A stretch of DNA of 64,000 nucleotides from Hymenobacter rubripertinctus (GCF_003583925.1 NZ_QYCN01000009.1:51183-115182); one strand, 5' to 3'; shown: positions 42,470-51,500, counted from the first letter of the stretch. Made by a program: numbers and translations. The notes: a model not told the origin generated them from the sequence alone.

Positions 42470-43039
42470 TCAATTCCGCGCTACCGCGTTCGGGAGGCCG
42501 TTTTCTTCCCAGGGCAGGGCGGGGCGATGCACCTGATTGCGCAGTTCGGCCAGCATGGCGTCCACGGCTGCGGGCGTGTCGAGCTGCTCGTAGTACTGCT
42601 CGCGCACCTGCACGATGGGGGCAAAGCCGCAGGCGGCCAGGCACTCCACTTCTTTTAAGGTAAACAGACCATCCTCAGAAGCCGGGCCGCCTACTTTAGC
42701 CCCCGTAATGCGCTCCAGCTGGGCCGTCAGCTCATCGGAACCGCGCAGCATGCAGGGACCCGTGCGGCAAATTTCCAGCACATGCCTGCCGACCGGCTTG
42801 AGGTTGAACATGGTGTAGAACGACGACACCTCGTACACCTCAATCGGCTTCACGCCCAGCACGTCGGCCACTAAGTCCTGCACTTCGGGACTCACCCAGC
42901 CGCCAAATTCGGCCTGGGCAATGTGCAGCACCGGCAGCATGGCCGACTTGCGGCGGTCGTCGGGGTATTGCTTACAGATGCGCGCAATCTCGGCCTGGGC
43001 GGCTTCGGAAAATTGCGGCTTAACGGCAGTCGATTCCAT
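42470..43039 (-). CDS. nuoE: NADH-quinone oxidoreductase subunit E
   Basis: NuoE has a thioredoxin-like fold with the [2Fe-2S] cluster N1a. The four ligands are visible in EICRTGPCMLRG and EVECLAACGFAPI. The N-terminal helical region (YPDDRRKSAMLPVLHIAQAEFGG) is typical. The ATG at 43039 is preferred: it gives 189 residues and leaves 19 bases after nuoD; the frame continues to 43081 inside nuoD. Confidence 0.94.
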   Translation of the reverse strand: MESTAVKPQFSEAAQAEIARICKQYPDDRRKSAMLPVLHIAQAEFGGWVSPEVQDLVADVLGVKPIEVYEVSSFYTMFNLKPVGRHVLEICRTGPCMLRGSDELTAQLERITGAKVGGPASEDGLFTLKEVECLAACGFAPIVQVREQYYEQLDTPAAVDAMLAELRNQVHRPALPWEENGLPNAVARN

Positions 43040-43058
43040 ATCAGTCAATTCAGAAAAA

Positions 43059-44327
43059 CTACGCGTCGAGCTCCCCGGCAATTACGTTCATCGAGCTTAG
43101 CGTCACGATGGCGTCGGAGAGGGTCTGGCCGACCACCATTTCGGTGTAGGCCTGGTAGTAGATGAAGCAGGGGCGGCGGAAGTGCAGGCGGTAGGGCGTG
43201 CGGCCACCGTCGGATACCAGGTAGAAGCCTAGCTCGCCGTTACCGCCTTCCACCGAGTGGTAGACTTCGCCCACGGGCGCGTCAATCTCACCCATCACAA
43301 TTTTGAAGTGATAGATGAGGGCCTCCATGTTCTGGTACACGGCCTGCTTGGGGGGCAGGTAGAAGTGGGGCGCATCGGCGTGGTAGGGGCCGGCGGGCAG
43401 ATTTTCCAGCGCCTGCTCGATGATGCGCAGGCTCTGCCAGATTTCCTCGTTGCGCACCATGAACCGGTCGTAGGTGTCGCCCTTGGTGCCCACCGGAATT
43501 TCAAAGTCGAAGTCCTGGTAGCTGGAGTAGGGGTTCATCACCCGCACGTCGTAATCGACGCCGGCAGCCCGCAGGTTGGGACCCGTGAAGCCGTAGTTGA
43601 GGGCGCGTTCGGCCGAAATGGCGCCCACGTCTACAATCCGGTCCATGAAGATGCGGTTGCGGTTGAACATCGTCTCGAACTCGCGCATTACGGCCGGGAA
43701 GGTCTTCAGCCAAGCGCGCAGCTTAGCAATGGCAATGTCGGAGAAGTCGCGCTCCATACCGCCCACGCGGCCCATGTTGGTGGTGAGGCGGGCGCCGCTC
43801 ACTTCCTCGTAAATCTCATACACCTTCTCCCGCTCGTCCATCAAATACAGGAAGCCGGTGAAAGCGCCCGTATCCACGCCCAGAATGCCGTTGCAGATGA
43901 GGTGGTCGGTGATGCGGGCCAGCTCCATCAGAATGACGCGGATGTACTGGGCCCGCTTAGGCACTTCCACGCCCAGCAGCTTCTCCACCGTCATGTGCCA
44001 CCCGAAATTGTTGATGGGCGACGAACAGTAGTTCATCCGGTCGGTGAGCGTGGTAATCTGATAGAAGGGCCGGCGTTCGGCAATCTTCTCGAAGGCGCGG
44101 TGAATGTAGCCGATGGTGGGCACGCCGGAAATAATCCGCTCCCCATCCATTTGCAGGATGTTCTGGAAAATACCGTGCGTAGCCGGGTGCGTCGGACCCA
44201 GGTTAAGGGTCGTGAGCTCCTGGTTGAAGTCGTTGACGGTGGGCGCCAGCGGGTTCAGGTTGGGCTGCTGCTCCCGCGCCGACTCGATTATCTTATGGGT
44301 GCTTTCCAGCGTGTCGTTTACTGCCAT
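43059..44327 (-). CDS. nuoD: NADH-quinone oxidoreductase subunit D
   Basis: NuoD is the 49-kDa subunit that forms the quinone site with NuoB. The 422-residue protein shows LNLGPTHPATHGIFQ (quinone-site histidine), IGYIHRAFEKIAERR, DRMNYCSSPINNFGW and the C-terminal FIYYQAYTEMVVGQTLSD/VIAGELDA region. Bacteroidota often have NuoC and NuoD separate or fused; here they are separate genes. Confidence 0.95.
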   Translation of the reverse strand: MAVNDTLESTHKIIESAREQQPNLNPLAPTVNDFNQELTTLNLGPTHPATHGIFQNILQMDGERIISGVPTIGYIHRAFEKIAERRPFYQITTLTDRMNYCSSPINNFGWHMTVEKLLGVEVPKRAQYIRVILMELARITDHLICNGILGVDTGAFTGFLYLMDEREKVYEIYEEVSGARLTTNMGRVGGMERDFSDIAIAKLRAWLKTFPAVMREFETMFNRNRIFMDRIVDVGAISAERALNYGFTGPNLRAAGVDYDVRVMNPYSSYQDFDFEIPVGTKGDTYDRFMVRNEEIWQSLRIIEQALENLPAGPYHADAPHFYLPPKQAVYQNMEALIYHFKIVMGEIDAPVGEVYHSVEGGNGELGFYLVSDGGRTPYRLHFRRPCFIYYQAYTEMVVGQTLSDAIVTLSSMNVIAGELDA

Positions 44328-44331
44328 TGTA

Positions 44332-44436
44332 TTGTCATCCTGAGCTTGCGAAGGATCTTCTCACGTTCGCGCAAGCGGGGTTGCTGAATCTGACAAGGGA
44401 AGCCGTGATAAGATGCTTCCTTCGTCAGCATGACAA
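44332..44436. repeat. GTCATCCTGA palindrome, nuoC-nuoD spacer
   Basis: TTGTCATCCTGAGCTTGCGA at the left is answered by TTCGTCAGCATGACAA at the right; inner parts GGATCTTCTCAC and GTGATAAGATGC also pair in part. Confidence 0.8.
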
Positions 44437-44441
44437 CTAGG

Positions 44442-45005
44442 TTACCGGCCAAAGAACTGGTCGGTTTTGTCTTCGCGGGTGCCGTCTTCGAGGGCGTATT
44501 CCTTGCGCATCGGGTGGTAGTCCATGTCCTCCACGTTGAGGATGCGCATCAGGTTGGGGTGGCCGGGGAAGATGATGCCGTAGAAGTCGAAGGCCTCGCG
44601 CTCCATCCAGTTGGCGGCCGCGTACAGGTCAGTCAGGGTGGGGGCTACCGGGTCGGCGATGGGGAAGAATATTTTCAGGCGCAGCCGAATGTTGCGCGTG
44701 AGGCTGTGCAAATGGTACACGATGCCCAACTCGCGGCCTTCCTGCGCGGGCCAGTGCATGCCGCATAGGGTGGTCAGGAAGTTAAGCTGCAACTCCTCGT
44801 CCTTTTGCAGGCCCGCAATAATGCCGTGAATCTGCTCCCGGGTCGTGGTCACCGTCAGCAATCCATACGACTCTTCCACATCGGTGAAGGCCGCCTCGCC
44901 GAACAGGCGGTTCAGCAGGGCCAGCAGTTGCGCGTTCTGCTGCGCGGCCGGGTCCTGGGCGGCGGCCTGTTCCTGCGCCGGGATGGATTCGTTTTGGTCA
45001 GCCAT
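44442..45005 (-). CDS. nuoC: NADH-quinone oxidoreductase subunit C
   Basis: NuoC is the 30-kDa subunit of the connecting module. The 187-residue protein shows the signature WMEREAFDFYGIIFPGHPNL followed by RILNVEDMDYHPMRKEY. An Ala/Gln-rich N-terminal tail (AAAQDPAAQQNAQLL) precedes the domain. The C-terminus ends TDQFFGR, which resembles the sequence before the NuoD start in fused forms. Confidence 0.94.
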   Translation of the reverse strand: MADQNESIPAQEQAAAQDPAAQQNAQLLALLNRLFGEAAFTDVEESYGLLTVTTTREQIHGIIAGLQKDEELQLNFLTTLCGMHWPAQEGRELGIVYHLHSLTRNIRLRLKIFFPIADPVAPTLTDLYAAANWMEREAFDFYGIIFPGHPNLMRILNVEDMDYHPMRKEYALEDGTREDKTDQFFGR

Positions 45006-45097
45006 GTTTTAAGCTATTAGCTGTTGGCTGTTAGCTGTTAGCTTTCGTGCTGAGCCTCCCAACGGAAGCTAACAGCTAATAGCTGACAGCTAGCAGC
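45006..45097. repeat. Heptad-periodic inverted repeat (copy 5), nuoB-nuoC spacer
   Basis: Left units GCTATTA GCTGTTG GCTGTTA GCTGTTA; right units GCTAACA GCTAATA GCTGACA GCTAGCA. The arms are complementary with a 7-base period. Confidence 0.85.
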
Positions 45098-45652
45098 TTA
45101 TTTGATGTTGTACGATGCCAGCAGGGCCTGATATTCGGGCGAGTTGCGGCGGCGGATGGATTCGTTGCGGGCCAGGTCCTGGATGCGCATCAGGCCGTCG
45201 ATGACCTGCTCGGGGCGGGGCGGGCAGCCGGGCACGTACACATCGACCGGGATGATGCGGTCGATGCCCTGGAGCACCGAGTAAGTGTCAAAAATACCGC
45301 CCGAGGAAGCGCAAGCGCCCATGGCCAGCACCCAGCGGGGTTCAGCCATCTGCTCGTACACCTGCTTCACGATGGGGGCCATCTTCTTGGCAATCGTGCC
45401 CATCACCATCAGCAGATCGGCCTGCCGGGGCGAGAAAGAGGGCCGCTCGGAGCCGAAACGCGAGATGTCGTAGCGCGAGCCCATGGTAGCCATGAACTCG
45501 ATGCCGCAGCAGGAGGTGGCGAAGGGCAAAGGCCAGAGCGAGTTGGCGCGGGCCATACCCACGACCTTCTCCATCGACGTGGCGAAGAAGCCCGCGCCTT
45601 CGAGGCCGTCGGGGGCATCTACCGTTTTAATTTCGGGAACCCGGGTATCCAT
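45098..45652 (-). CDS. nuoB: NADH-quinone oxidoreductase subunit B
   Basis: NuoB (PSST) holds the terminal cluster N2. The 184-residue protein shows the tandem cysteines in [11 protein letters not shown], then MGACASSGG and [16 protein letters not shown] for the other two ligands. The quinone-site helix and the [11 protein letters not shown] loop are present. Normal length. Confidence 0.96.
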   Translation of the reverse strand: MDTRVPEIKTVDAPDGLEGAGFFATSMEKVVGMARANSLWPLPFATSCCGIEFMATMGSRYDISRFGSERPSFSPRQADLLMVMGTIAKKMAPIVKQVYEQMAEPRWVLAMGACASSGGIFDTYSVLQGIDRIIPVDVYVPGCPPRPEQVIDGLMRIQDLARNESIRRRNSPEYQALLASYNIK

Positions 45653-45729
45653 AACAACAGAAAATCAGAGAAGAAAAAGCGGACTGAATCCACTGGTAGC
45701 CAACAGGGGCCGGCGGGCAAAAGTTTGGC

Positions 45730-46122
45730 CTAAGCGCTTTCGTTCCAGCGCAAAACGCCCTTTTTGATGACGTAGCCGAAGCCGGCCATCAGCAGGGTCA
45801 GGAACACGAGCATCTGGTAGAAACCCGTGGTGCCGAGGGCGCGAAAATTCACGGCCCAGGGGTACATGAAGATTACCTCGACATCAAAAAGCACGAACAG
45901 GATGGCCGTGAGGAAGTATTTGACCGAAATCGGGGTGCGGGCGTTGCCCACCGACTCGATGCCGCACTCGAAGGCCTCATCCTTCACCACGCTCTTGCGG
46001 CGCGGCCCCACGAGGTGGGAAACCGTCATGGCAAACGCCACGAAGGCAATGGCCAGCACGAACTGGACGATGATGGGCAGAAAATCCTGGGGCTGGTATT
46101 GAACGGGAGCGGCGAGCAGCAT
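45730..46122 (-). CDS. nuoA: NADH-quinone oxidoreductase subunit A
   Basis: NuoA is a three-helix subunit and the first gene of the cluster. The 130-residue protein shows EAFECGIESVGNARTPISVK and FLTAILFVLFDVEVIFMYPW with the conserved acidic residues. The ATG at 46122 is preferred: a longer open frame to 46389 would run through the promoter and the divergent Uma2 gene. Confidence 0.95.
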   Translation of the reverse strand: MLLAAPVQYQPQDFLPIIVQFVLAIAFVAFAMTVSHLVGPRRKSVVKDEAFECGIESVGNARTPISVKYFLTAILFVLFDVEVIFMYPWAVNFRALGTTGFYQMLVFLTLLMAGFGYVIKKGVLRWNESA

Positions 46123-46165
46123 GGCAGCAACGGGGTAAAAGGCCGTTTTTCGACGGCATGGGAGG

Positions 46166-46196
46166 CAAAGGTAGGCCCTTCGGAGTTGGGAACAAA
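46166..46196 (-). promoter_or_regulatory. Promoter of the nuoA-J unit
   Basis: On the minus strand TTTG (46196-46193), 19 bases, then TACCTTTG (46173-46166). This fits the full Bacteroidota TTTG-N17-23-TAnnTTTG consensus, 43 bases before the nuoA ATG. Confidence 0.7.
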
Positions 46197-46224
46197 GATG
46201 AAAGCCGGTAGGGGCGCAAAGGCG

Positions 46225-46232
46225 TATCTTTG
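46225..46232 (+). promoter_or_regulatory. -7 element for the first Uma2 gene
   Basis: TATCTTTG is an exact TAnnTTTG match, 22 bases before the ATG at 46255. The nine bases GCGTATCTT and the following TTGG recur before the second Uma2 gene at 51501. Confidence 0.6.
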
Positions 46233-46254
46233 GTTGAATCCAACCCCGCCCGAA

Positions 46255-46881
46255 ATGGTCCAGCCCCAAACGACGTCGCCCGCCCGCTACACGGTAGAGG
46301 AGTACATGGCCCTCGAAGCCACCGCCGACCAGCGGCACGAGTTTTACCAGGGCGAAGTACGGGCAATGGCCGGAGCTACGGCTAATCATAACACACTAGT
46401 TCTGCGCTGCGCCTTTCAACTGTTGTCGGCTGAAACGCGGGGTTGCCGCGTGTTTACCGAAAACGTGCAGCTGGCCGTAGCCGACGGGCGGTTTTACACC
46501 TACCCCGATGTAATGGCCACCTGCCACGACGAGGACGTGCAGGCCGAGCGCACGATGCGGAATCCTGTGCTGCTGCTGGAGGTACTATCGCCTTCCACCG
46601 CCGACTACGACCGGGTCTGGAAGCGGTTCCGTTACCAGCAACTGCCTTCGTTACGGCATTACCTGTTAGTCTCGCAGCAATACCAGGCAGTCGATTGGTA
46701 CCACCGCGCCACCGACACCGTCGACTGGCAGCACCAGCTGCTAACGATGCCCGAGGAAGCCGCCGAAATTCCAGAACTGGCTACCCGGCTGCTGCTGGCC
46801 GACATCTACGCCACCCTGAATATTCCGCTGGTAACGGACGACAACGCCGGGCGGGAAAAGCAGTACGGCCGCCCCGGGTAG
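46255..46881 (+). CDS. Uma2-family (PD-(D/E)XK-like) protein, copy 1
   Basis: The 208-residue protein belongs to the Uma2/DUF820 family, predicted restriction-like nucleases of unknown biology that are common in Cyanobacteria and Bacteroidota. The family opening ARYTVEEYMALEATADQRHE and the nuclease-like core YTYPDVMATCHD, LLLEVLSPSTADYDR and KRFRYQQLPSLRHYLLV contain the expected acidic residues and lysine. The ATG at 46255 follows its own promoter. A paralogue with the same opening lies at 51531. Confidence 0.88.
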   Translation: MVQPQTTSPARYTVEEYMALEATADQRHEFYQGEVRAMAGATANHNTLVLRCAFQLLSAETRGCRVFTENVQLAVADGRFYTYPDVMATCHDEDVQAERTMRNPVLLLEVLSPSTADYDRVWKRFRYQQLPSLRHYLLVSQQYQAVDWYHRATDTVDWQHQLLTMPEEAAEIPELATRLLLADIYATLNIPLVTDDNAGREKQYGRPG

Positions 46882-46894
46882 GGCGGCCGTTTTA
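46865..46894 (+). terminator. Terminator of the first Uma2 gene
   Basis: ACGGCCGCCC (46865-46874) pairs with GGGCGGCCGT (46881-46890) and is followed by TTT. The stop codon lies at the edge of the loop. Confidence 0.8.
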
Positions 46895-46923
46895 CAAAAA
46901 CCTCAACGCATCACCCTGCCCAT

Positions 46924-49341
46924 CTACCGGCCCACGCGGCCTTCCTCGTCCTGGCTGCCGGCGCTGCGCTGGCTACGGGTTTTGCCGCTGCCCAGCTTGG
47001 TCGTGAACGTCAGCGTTACCCGGCGGCTTTCCCACTGGTTGGTCCAGGTCTGGTTGACGTTGTTGTAGCGCAGGTCGCTGCGGAAGCGGTTGGTGGCGAA
47101 TACGTCGCTGACGCGCAGGCTCAAGCTGGCTTTTTCGGCCCACAGCTGCTTTTTGAGGCCCAGGTTGAGCTGCCCCGCCGAGCGGGTGTAGAACAAGCCT
47201 TGTACCGAGGGAGAGTTGTAGTAGCCGCCTAGCAGCAGCTTGTACTGCCGGGGCAGCGTGAAGGTGTGGTTGGAGCTGGCCGACCAGCCGAAGCGGGCCA
47301 GCCGTATGCGCTGGCCCTCCAACTCGGTAGAAACCACGTTGTAGCTACCGCCGAGCTCATTGTCCATGCCCCACCAGTCGGTGAGCTTGGTGTGGCCGCC
47401 CGAACTGAGCGTGAGGGTGCTGGCCCGGCCCAGGTTGCGGGGCATGGTGGTCGATACTTTGGTCTGGTCGTTTTGGGTAACCACCTCGTTCATGGCGTTG
47501 GTTTCGCGCAGGTAGCTCAGGCTCAATACCTGAAAATCTTTGTGGATATAATTTGCCACCAACGACTGCGAAAGCGAAGGCGCCAGGAACGGATTGCCCC
47601 GGTGGGCGGTGTAGAAGTCGGTGTAGCGCAGGAAGGGGTTGAGGTCCTGGTAGCCCGGCCGGGTGATGCGGCGGCTGACGGAGGCGCTGAGCTGGTTGTT
47701 GTCATCGATTTTATAGGCGGCGAAGGCGCTCGGAAACAGCTGAAAGTAACGCCGCGCCACGCGCTGGCCGGTGGTGGGCGAATTACCCGTCGATTGGGTC
47801 AGCTCGCCCCGCAGACCGCCCTTCAGCTCCAGCTTGCCCAGCGTGGTGCTCAGCGTGACGTAGCCGGCGCTGATGTGCTCGTCGTACTGAAACGAGTTGG
47901 TGCGCAGCGTATCAAGCAACCACTGCTGGCCGGCCAGCTGGTCAAACTGAATGGCGCTGCGGGAGGTCACCCAACTGGTTTTGGCCCCGGTTTCAGCCCG
48001 CCACCTGGTGCCCGCGAACGGGTGCGCGTAGTCGATTTTAACGGCCCGGATGGAGGTTTCCGACGAGTTGGTACTCCGCAGCTGCCCGGCATCCTGGCCC
48101 GAACCTTCGTTTTCCTGTCGGAAAGCTAGGTTGCGAAACTGCTGGTCCTGGGCACTGGCGTAGCGCACGAAATCGGCATCGGCCCCTAGCTCGCGGCCGG
48201 TGCTATCGATGGCCCAGCGGTAGTTCAGGTTCAGGGCCCGCGACGAGCCGTGACCGTCCTGGGGGTTGAAGAGCTGGCGGCGGCCGATGAAGCGGCCGGC
48301 TTCGTCGGTGGTCACCGAGTTGGCGGTACTCAAGGCGGTGGTCTGGTCGCCCGACCCGCGCAAGCCAAAACCCAGGCTGTGGTGGGCGTTCAGGGCCAGA
48401 TCGGCCCCGGCGGCGTAGTTGCCGGTGTAGGTCAGGGGCCGCCAGTAGTTCTCTTGGCTGAAGAGCGTGTCGCGGATGAGGCGGCGCATGGTGAGGCGGT
48501 TGAACGAGTTGTAGCGGCCCCCATCAAGGCGGGCGTACAGGCGCACTTTGCCCACGTTGTAGGCCAGGTTGGTGCCGGCCCAGCTTTTCTCGAAGCGCCC
48601 GTAACCGCCGCCCACGTTAGCCGTGCCGCTTAGGCCCGGCAACTGGTTGCGCCGCAGCTTTATGTTGAGCACCCCGGCCGTACCGGCCGCGTCCATCGAG
48701 GCCGGCGGGTTGGGCAGTAGCTCAATCTGGCTGATGGCCGAGGCCGGCAGCGACTTGAGGTAGTTTTTGAGCACCTCACCCGACATATAGGTAAGCTTGC
48801 CGTCGATGAGCACGTTGATGCCCGTGCTGCCCCGGTACACGATGTTTTCGTCCTTGTCGAGCCGGATGCCGGGGGCCTGTTGCAGCACTTCCAGCGCGTT
48901 GGTGCCGGCCGTATTCAGGCGGGCCACATTGATGACGGTACGGTCGGCGCGCTGCTCCAGCCGGGGCGGCAGGCCAGCCACTACCACTTCGCCCAGGGCC
49001 GTAGCCGCCGCCGCCAGCCGCAGCGGCGGCACGGTTACGGGCTGGCCAGCAGCCACCGCGAAGGCGGCGCTCCGGGCCGGCTGGTAGCTCATCATCAAGA
49101 CTTTCACGCAGTAGCGGCCGGGCTGCACGCTTCCAAACGTGTAGCTGCCCTGCTCGGTGGTAGCCAGCGAGGCGGCTATGGTCGAGTCGGGCAGGTGCAG
49201 CAGTACGGCGGTAGCGAAGCTCAGCGGCCGGGTTGCAGGGTCCGTCACGCGGCCCGTAACAGTGGCGCTAGTCGGGGCAGTTTGGGCGGCGGCGAGGCCG
49301 CAGAGCAGCAGCAGGGGCAGCAGGAGAGGAGCAGAGCGCAT
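46924..49341 (-). CDS. Outer-membrane beta-barrel protein, TonB-receptor type
   Basis: The 805-residue protein has a signal peptide (LLLLCGLAAAQ), a carboxypeptidase-regulatory-like domain (residues about 25-110, ATVTGRVTDPATRPLSFATA), a plug-like domain (about 120-230, IDGKLTYMSGEVLKNYLKSL and IELLPNPPASMDAAGTAG) and a C-terminal beta barrel ending in VTLTFTTKLG. This is the outer-membrane-beta-barrel family without a clear TonB box. It may take up or sense a ligand. It is divergent from a LytS-type kinase gene 205 bases away, so the two may be connected in function. Confidence 0.88.
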   Translation of the reverse strand: MRSAPLLLPLLLLCGLAAAQTAPTSATVTGRVTDPATRPLSFATAVLLHLPDSTIAASLATTEQGSYTFGSVQPGRYCVKVLMMSYQPARSAAFAVAAGQPVTVPPLRLAAAATALGEVVVAGLPPRLEQRADRTVINVARLNTAGTNALEVLQQAPGIRLDKDENIVYRGSTGINVLIDGKLTYMSGEVLKNYLKSLPASAISQIELLPNPPASMDAAGTAGVLNIKLRRNQLPGLSGTANVGGGYGRFEKSWAGTNLAYNVGKVRLYARLDGGRYNSFNRLTMRRLIRDTLFSQENYWRPLTYTGNYAAGADLALNAHHSLGFGLRGSGDQTTALSTANSVTTDEAGRFIGRRQLFNPQDGHGSSRALNLNYRWAIDSTGRELGADADFVRYASAQDQQFRNLAFRQENEGSGQDAGQLRSTNSSETSIRAVKIDYAHPFAGTRWRAETGAKTSWVTSRSAIQFDQLAGQQWLLDTLRTNSFQYDEHISAGYVTLSTTLGKLELKGGLRGELTQSTGNSPTTGQRVARRYFQLFPSAFAAYKIDDNNQLSASVSRRITRPGYQDLNPFLRYTDFYTAHRGNPFLAPSLSQSLVANYIHKDFQVLSLSYLRETNAMNEVVTQNDQTKVSTTMPRNLGRASTLTLSSGGHTKLTDWWGMDNELGGSYNVVSTELEGQRIRLARFGWSASSNHTFTLPRQYKLLLGGYYNSPSVQGLFYTRSAGQLNLGLKKQLWAEKASLSLRVSDVFATNRFRSDLRYNNVNQTWTNQWESRRVTLTFTTKLGSGKTRSQRSAGSQDEEGRVGR

Positions 49342-49546
49342 CGGGCAGCGGGTTTGGTAAAGGAGTGGTTCAAAGGTGAACTTCCGCGCCGATTCGTGAA
49401 AAAAGATTATTCCAATCCCCGAAAACCCGTTGCCACTGCCCGAAAAGGCAGTTTTTTGGTTTCACATCCCAAACCGGGGCAGTGGCATAAAAAAGTAGGG
49501 CCGCTGGTTGGGCCGGTGTAGTTTTAACGCTCAATCTGCTACCCGT

Positions 49547-50587
49547 ATGGCTTCTTCCCGATTACCGAACATTCCTGCAGTTTACTGGCATCTACTGGGC
49601 TGGTTTTTCTACGGCGGCTACAATCTGCTGGGCTTGGTTATCGGCCGCAACTCGCCCACGTCCAAGGCCGTGTGGTTTAATGGGTCCATGCTGTTTATCC
49701 GCATCCTGGAGTTTTACCTGTGCTACCGCGTGGTGTATCCGCGGCTGCTGCGGCCCGGGCGGGGATGGTCGTTGGCGGGGGCGCTGCTGGGCGTGGTGGC
49801 CCTGTTTATCGGGCTGCGCGCGCTTATCGAAGAGGTTATATTCCCGGCCGTACTGGGCTTCCGCAACTACACGCCCGATACCAAGGTCTGGTATTATGTC
49901 CTCGACAATATGTATTTCGCTGTTCCTATGATAGTTATCAGCGCCGCGCTGTGGGCCGGGCGGGCCACGCTGCTGCAAGAGCGCGAAAACCGGGTGCTAC
50001 GGGGCGAGAAGCGGGCCGCCGAAGTGGCTTTCCTCAAAACCCAGATCAACCCACACTTTCTCTACAACACGCTCAATATGCTCTATAGTATGGCCTACCC
50101 CGTGGCCAAGCCGCTGGCCGCCGCCATCCTCCAACTGGCTGACCTGATGCGCTACATGCTCCGCGACACGCCGGACGGCCAGGTGCTGCTAACCGAGGAA
50201 ATCGATTACCTGCGCAACTACCTCGACCTGTACCGCCTGCGCTTCGCCGACCAGTTTTTCGTGGATTTCCAACTCGCCGGCGACCCCGCTGGCCACCGCA
50301 TCGCGCCGCTGCTGCTCATCCCGTTCGTAGAAAATGCCCTCAAACACGGTACCCTCGACGACCCCGCCCATCCCGTCCGCATCAACCTGGCCCTGAGCCC
50401 CGGCGAGGTGCGGTTTGAAGTTCGTAATCAGCCCCTCGACCCCACCGACCACAAGGATGCTACTACCGGTGTGGGCCTGCCCAACCTGCGCCGGCGGCTG
50501 GCACTGCTCTACCCCGGCCGCCACACCCTGCGCGTGGAAACAGGCGAGCAGGAACAATTCGTTACTTCCCTGCAACTTGCCGGCTAA
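49547..50587 (+). CDS. Sensor histidine kinase, LytS/YehU type
   Basis: The 346-residue kinase has four hydrophobic segments in residues 1-150 (for example WHLLGWFFYGGYNLLGLVIG). It carries the PF06580 histidine box FLKTQINPHFLYNTLNMLYS, with the phospho-accepting His near 180, and a short ATPase domain with PFVENALKHG and GVGLPNLRRRL. The ATG at 49547 is supported by a near-consensus promoter TAGTTTTA at 49519. The LytTR response regulator follows 111 bases downstream and is its partner. Confidence 0.92.
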   Translation: MASSRLPNIPAVYWHLLGWFFYGGYNLLGLVIGRNSPTSKAVWFNGSMLFIRILEFYLCYRVVYPRLLRPGRGWSLAGALLGVVALFIGLRALIEEVIFPAVLGFRNYTPDTKVWYYVLDNMYFAVPMIVISAALWAGRATLLQERENRVLRGEKRAAEVAFLKTQINPHFLYNTLNMLYSMAYPVAKPLAAAILQLADLMRYMLRDTPDGQVLLTEEIDYLRNYLDLYRLRFADQFFVDFQLAGDPAGHRIAPLLLIPFVENALKHGTLDDPAHPVRINLALSPGEVRFEVRNQPLDPTDHKDATTGVGLPNLRRRLALLYPGRHTLRVETGEQEQFVTSLQLAG

Positions 50588-50591
50588 GTGC

Positions 50592-50649
50592 GGCGGAAGC
50601 CAGAAACTAGTTCCCCTCCTTGGAAAGGAACTAGTTTCTGGCTTCCGCC
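50592..50649. repeat. 23-bp perfect hairpin between kinase and regulator genes
   Basis: Bases 50592-50614 are the exact reverse complement of 50627-50649, with a 12-base loop. It starts 5 bases after the kinase stop. Confidence 0.9.
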
Positions 50650-50661
50650 TTAGATTACCTG

Positions 50662-50683
50662 CCCCCCCCCCCCCCTTTTTTTT
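50662..50683. repeat. Homopolymer tract C14-T8 before the response regulator
   Basis: Fourteen C are followed by eight T, ending 15 bases before the ATG at 50699. Such tracts are prone to slippage, both in cells and in sequencing. Confidence 0.85.
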
Positions 50684-50698
50684 CACGCACTGCTCCCT

Positions 50699-51427
50699 AT
50701 GATTCGTTGCCTGGTTGTTGATGATGAAGCGCCGGCCCTGGCTATTCTGGCCGATTACATCAGCCAGGTGCCCTTCCTGACGCTGGTGGGCACCACCACC
50801 AAGCCCATCGAGGCCCTCACGCTGGTGCAGCAGGGCGGGGTGGATCTGGTGTTTCTCGACATCCAGATGCCCCGCCTGACGGGCCTGCAATTCCTCAAGC
50901 TCGCGGGCAACAAGTGCCGCGTCATCCTCACCACGGCCTACCCCGAGTACGCCCTCGAAGGCTACGAAAACGACGTGGTCGACTACCTGCTCAAGCCCGT
51001 GTCGTTCGAGCGGTTCTTCAAGGCGGCCCAAAAGGCGCTGGCCCTGCTGCCCGGCCCGGTGGCCGCCGTGCTCCTGCCGCCGCCCGCCGCCCCGGTGCTG
51101 CCCGCGCCCGCGCCGGCCGACCACATGTTCGTGAAGGGCGAAAGCAAGAACAAGTTTCTGCGGGTCGAGTATGCCGATATCCTCTACATTGAGGGCCTGA
51201 GCAACTACGTGGCCATCCAGCTGCCCGAACTGCGGCTGGTGACCTACCACACGCTCAAGGACCTGACCGAAACCCTGCCTCAGCCGCCGTTTCTGCGGGT
51301 GCACAAGTCCTACATCGTGTCGCTGAGCAAAATCCGGATGGTCGACGGCAACACCATTTACATCGGCGAGAAGGAAATTCCGGTCAGCGAAACCTACCGC
51401 GAGCAACTGTACCAGCTGATTCGGTGA
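50699..51427 (+). CDS. LytTR-family response regulator
   Basis: The 242-residue regulator has a receiver domain (residues 1-115) with the phospho-acceptor in VDLVFLDIQMPRLTG (Asp near 54), LTTAYPEYALEGYE and the LLKPVSFERF lysine. A Pro/Ala-rich linker follows (about 122-142), then a LytTR DNA-binding domain (FLRVEYADILYIEGLSNYV, LPQPPFLRVHKSYIVSLS). It is the partner of the kinase just upstream. Targets are unknown; LytTR factors bind imperfect direct repeats in promoters. Confidence 0.94.
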   Translation: MIRCLVVDDEAPALAILADYISQVPFLTLVGTTTKPIEALTLVQQGGVDLVFLDIQMPRLTGLQFLKLAGNKCRVILTTAYPEYALEGYENDVVDYLLKPVSFERFFKAAQKALALLPGPVAAVLLPPPAAPVLPAPAPADHMFVKGESKNKFLRVEYADILYIEGLSNYVAIQLPELRLVTYHTLKDLTETLPQPPFLRVHKSYIVSLSKIRMVDGNTIYIGEKEIPVSETYREQLYQLIR

Positions 51428-51500
51428 GCCGGGCAAAGGGTGCACAAAAGGTCGCTTCGTGGCCAGCCACACAGGCGAAAGGGGGCGGAAGGGAAAGGCG

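Noticed and set aside
36402..45097. CRISPR array suggested by repeated intergenic units in the nuo cluster
   Set aside because: Units are 7 bases long, contiguous and arranged as inverted arms; there are no unique spacers of 30-40 bases and no cas genes.
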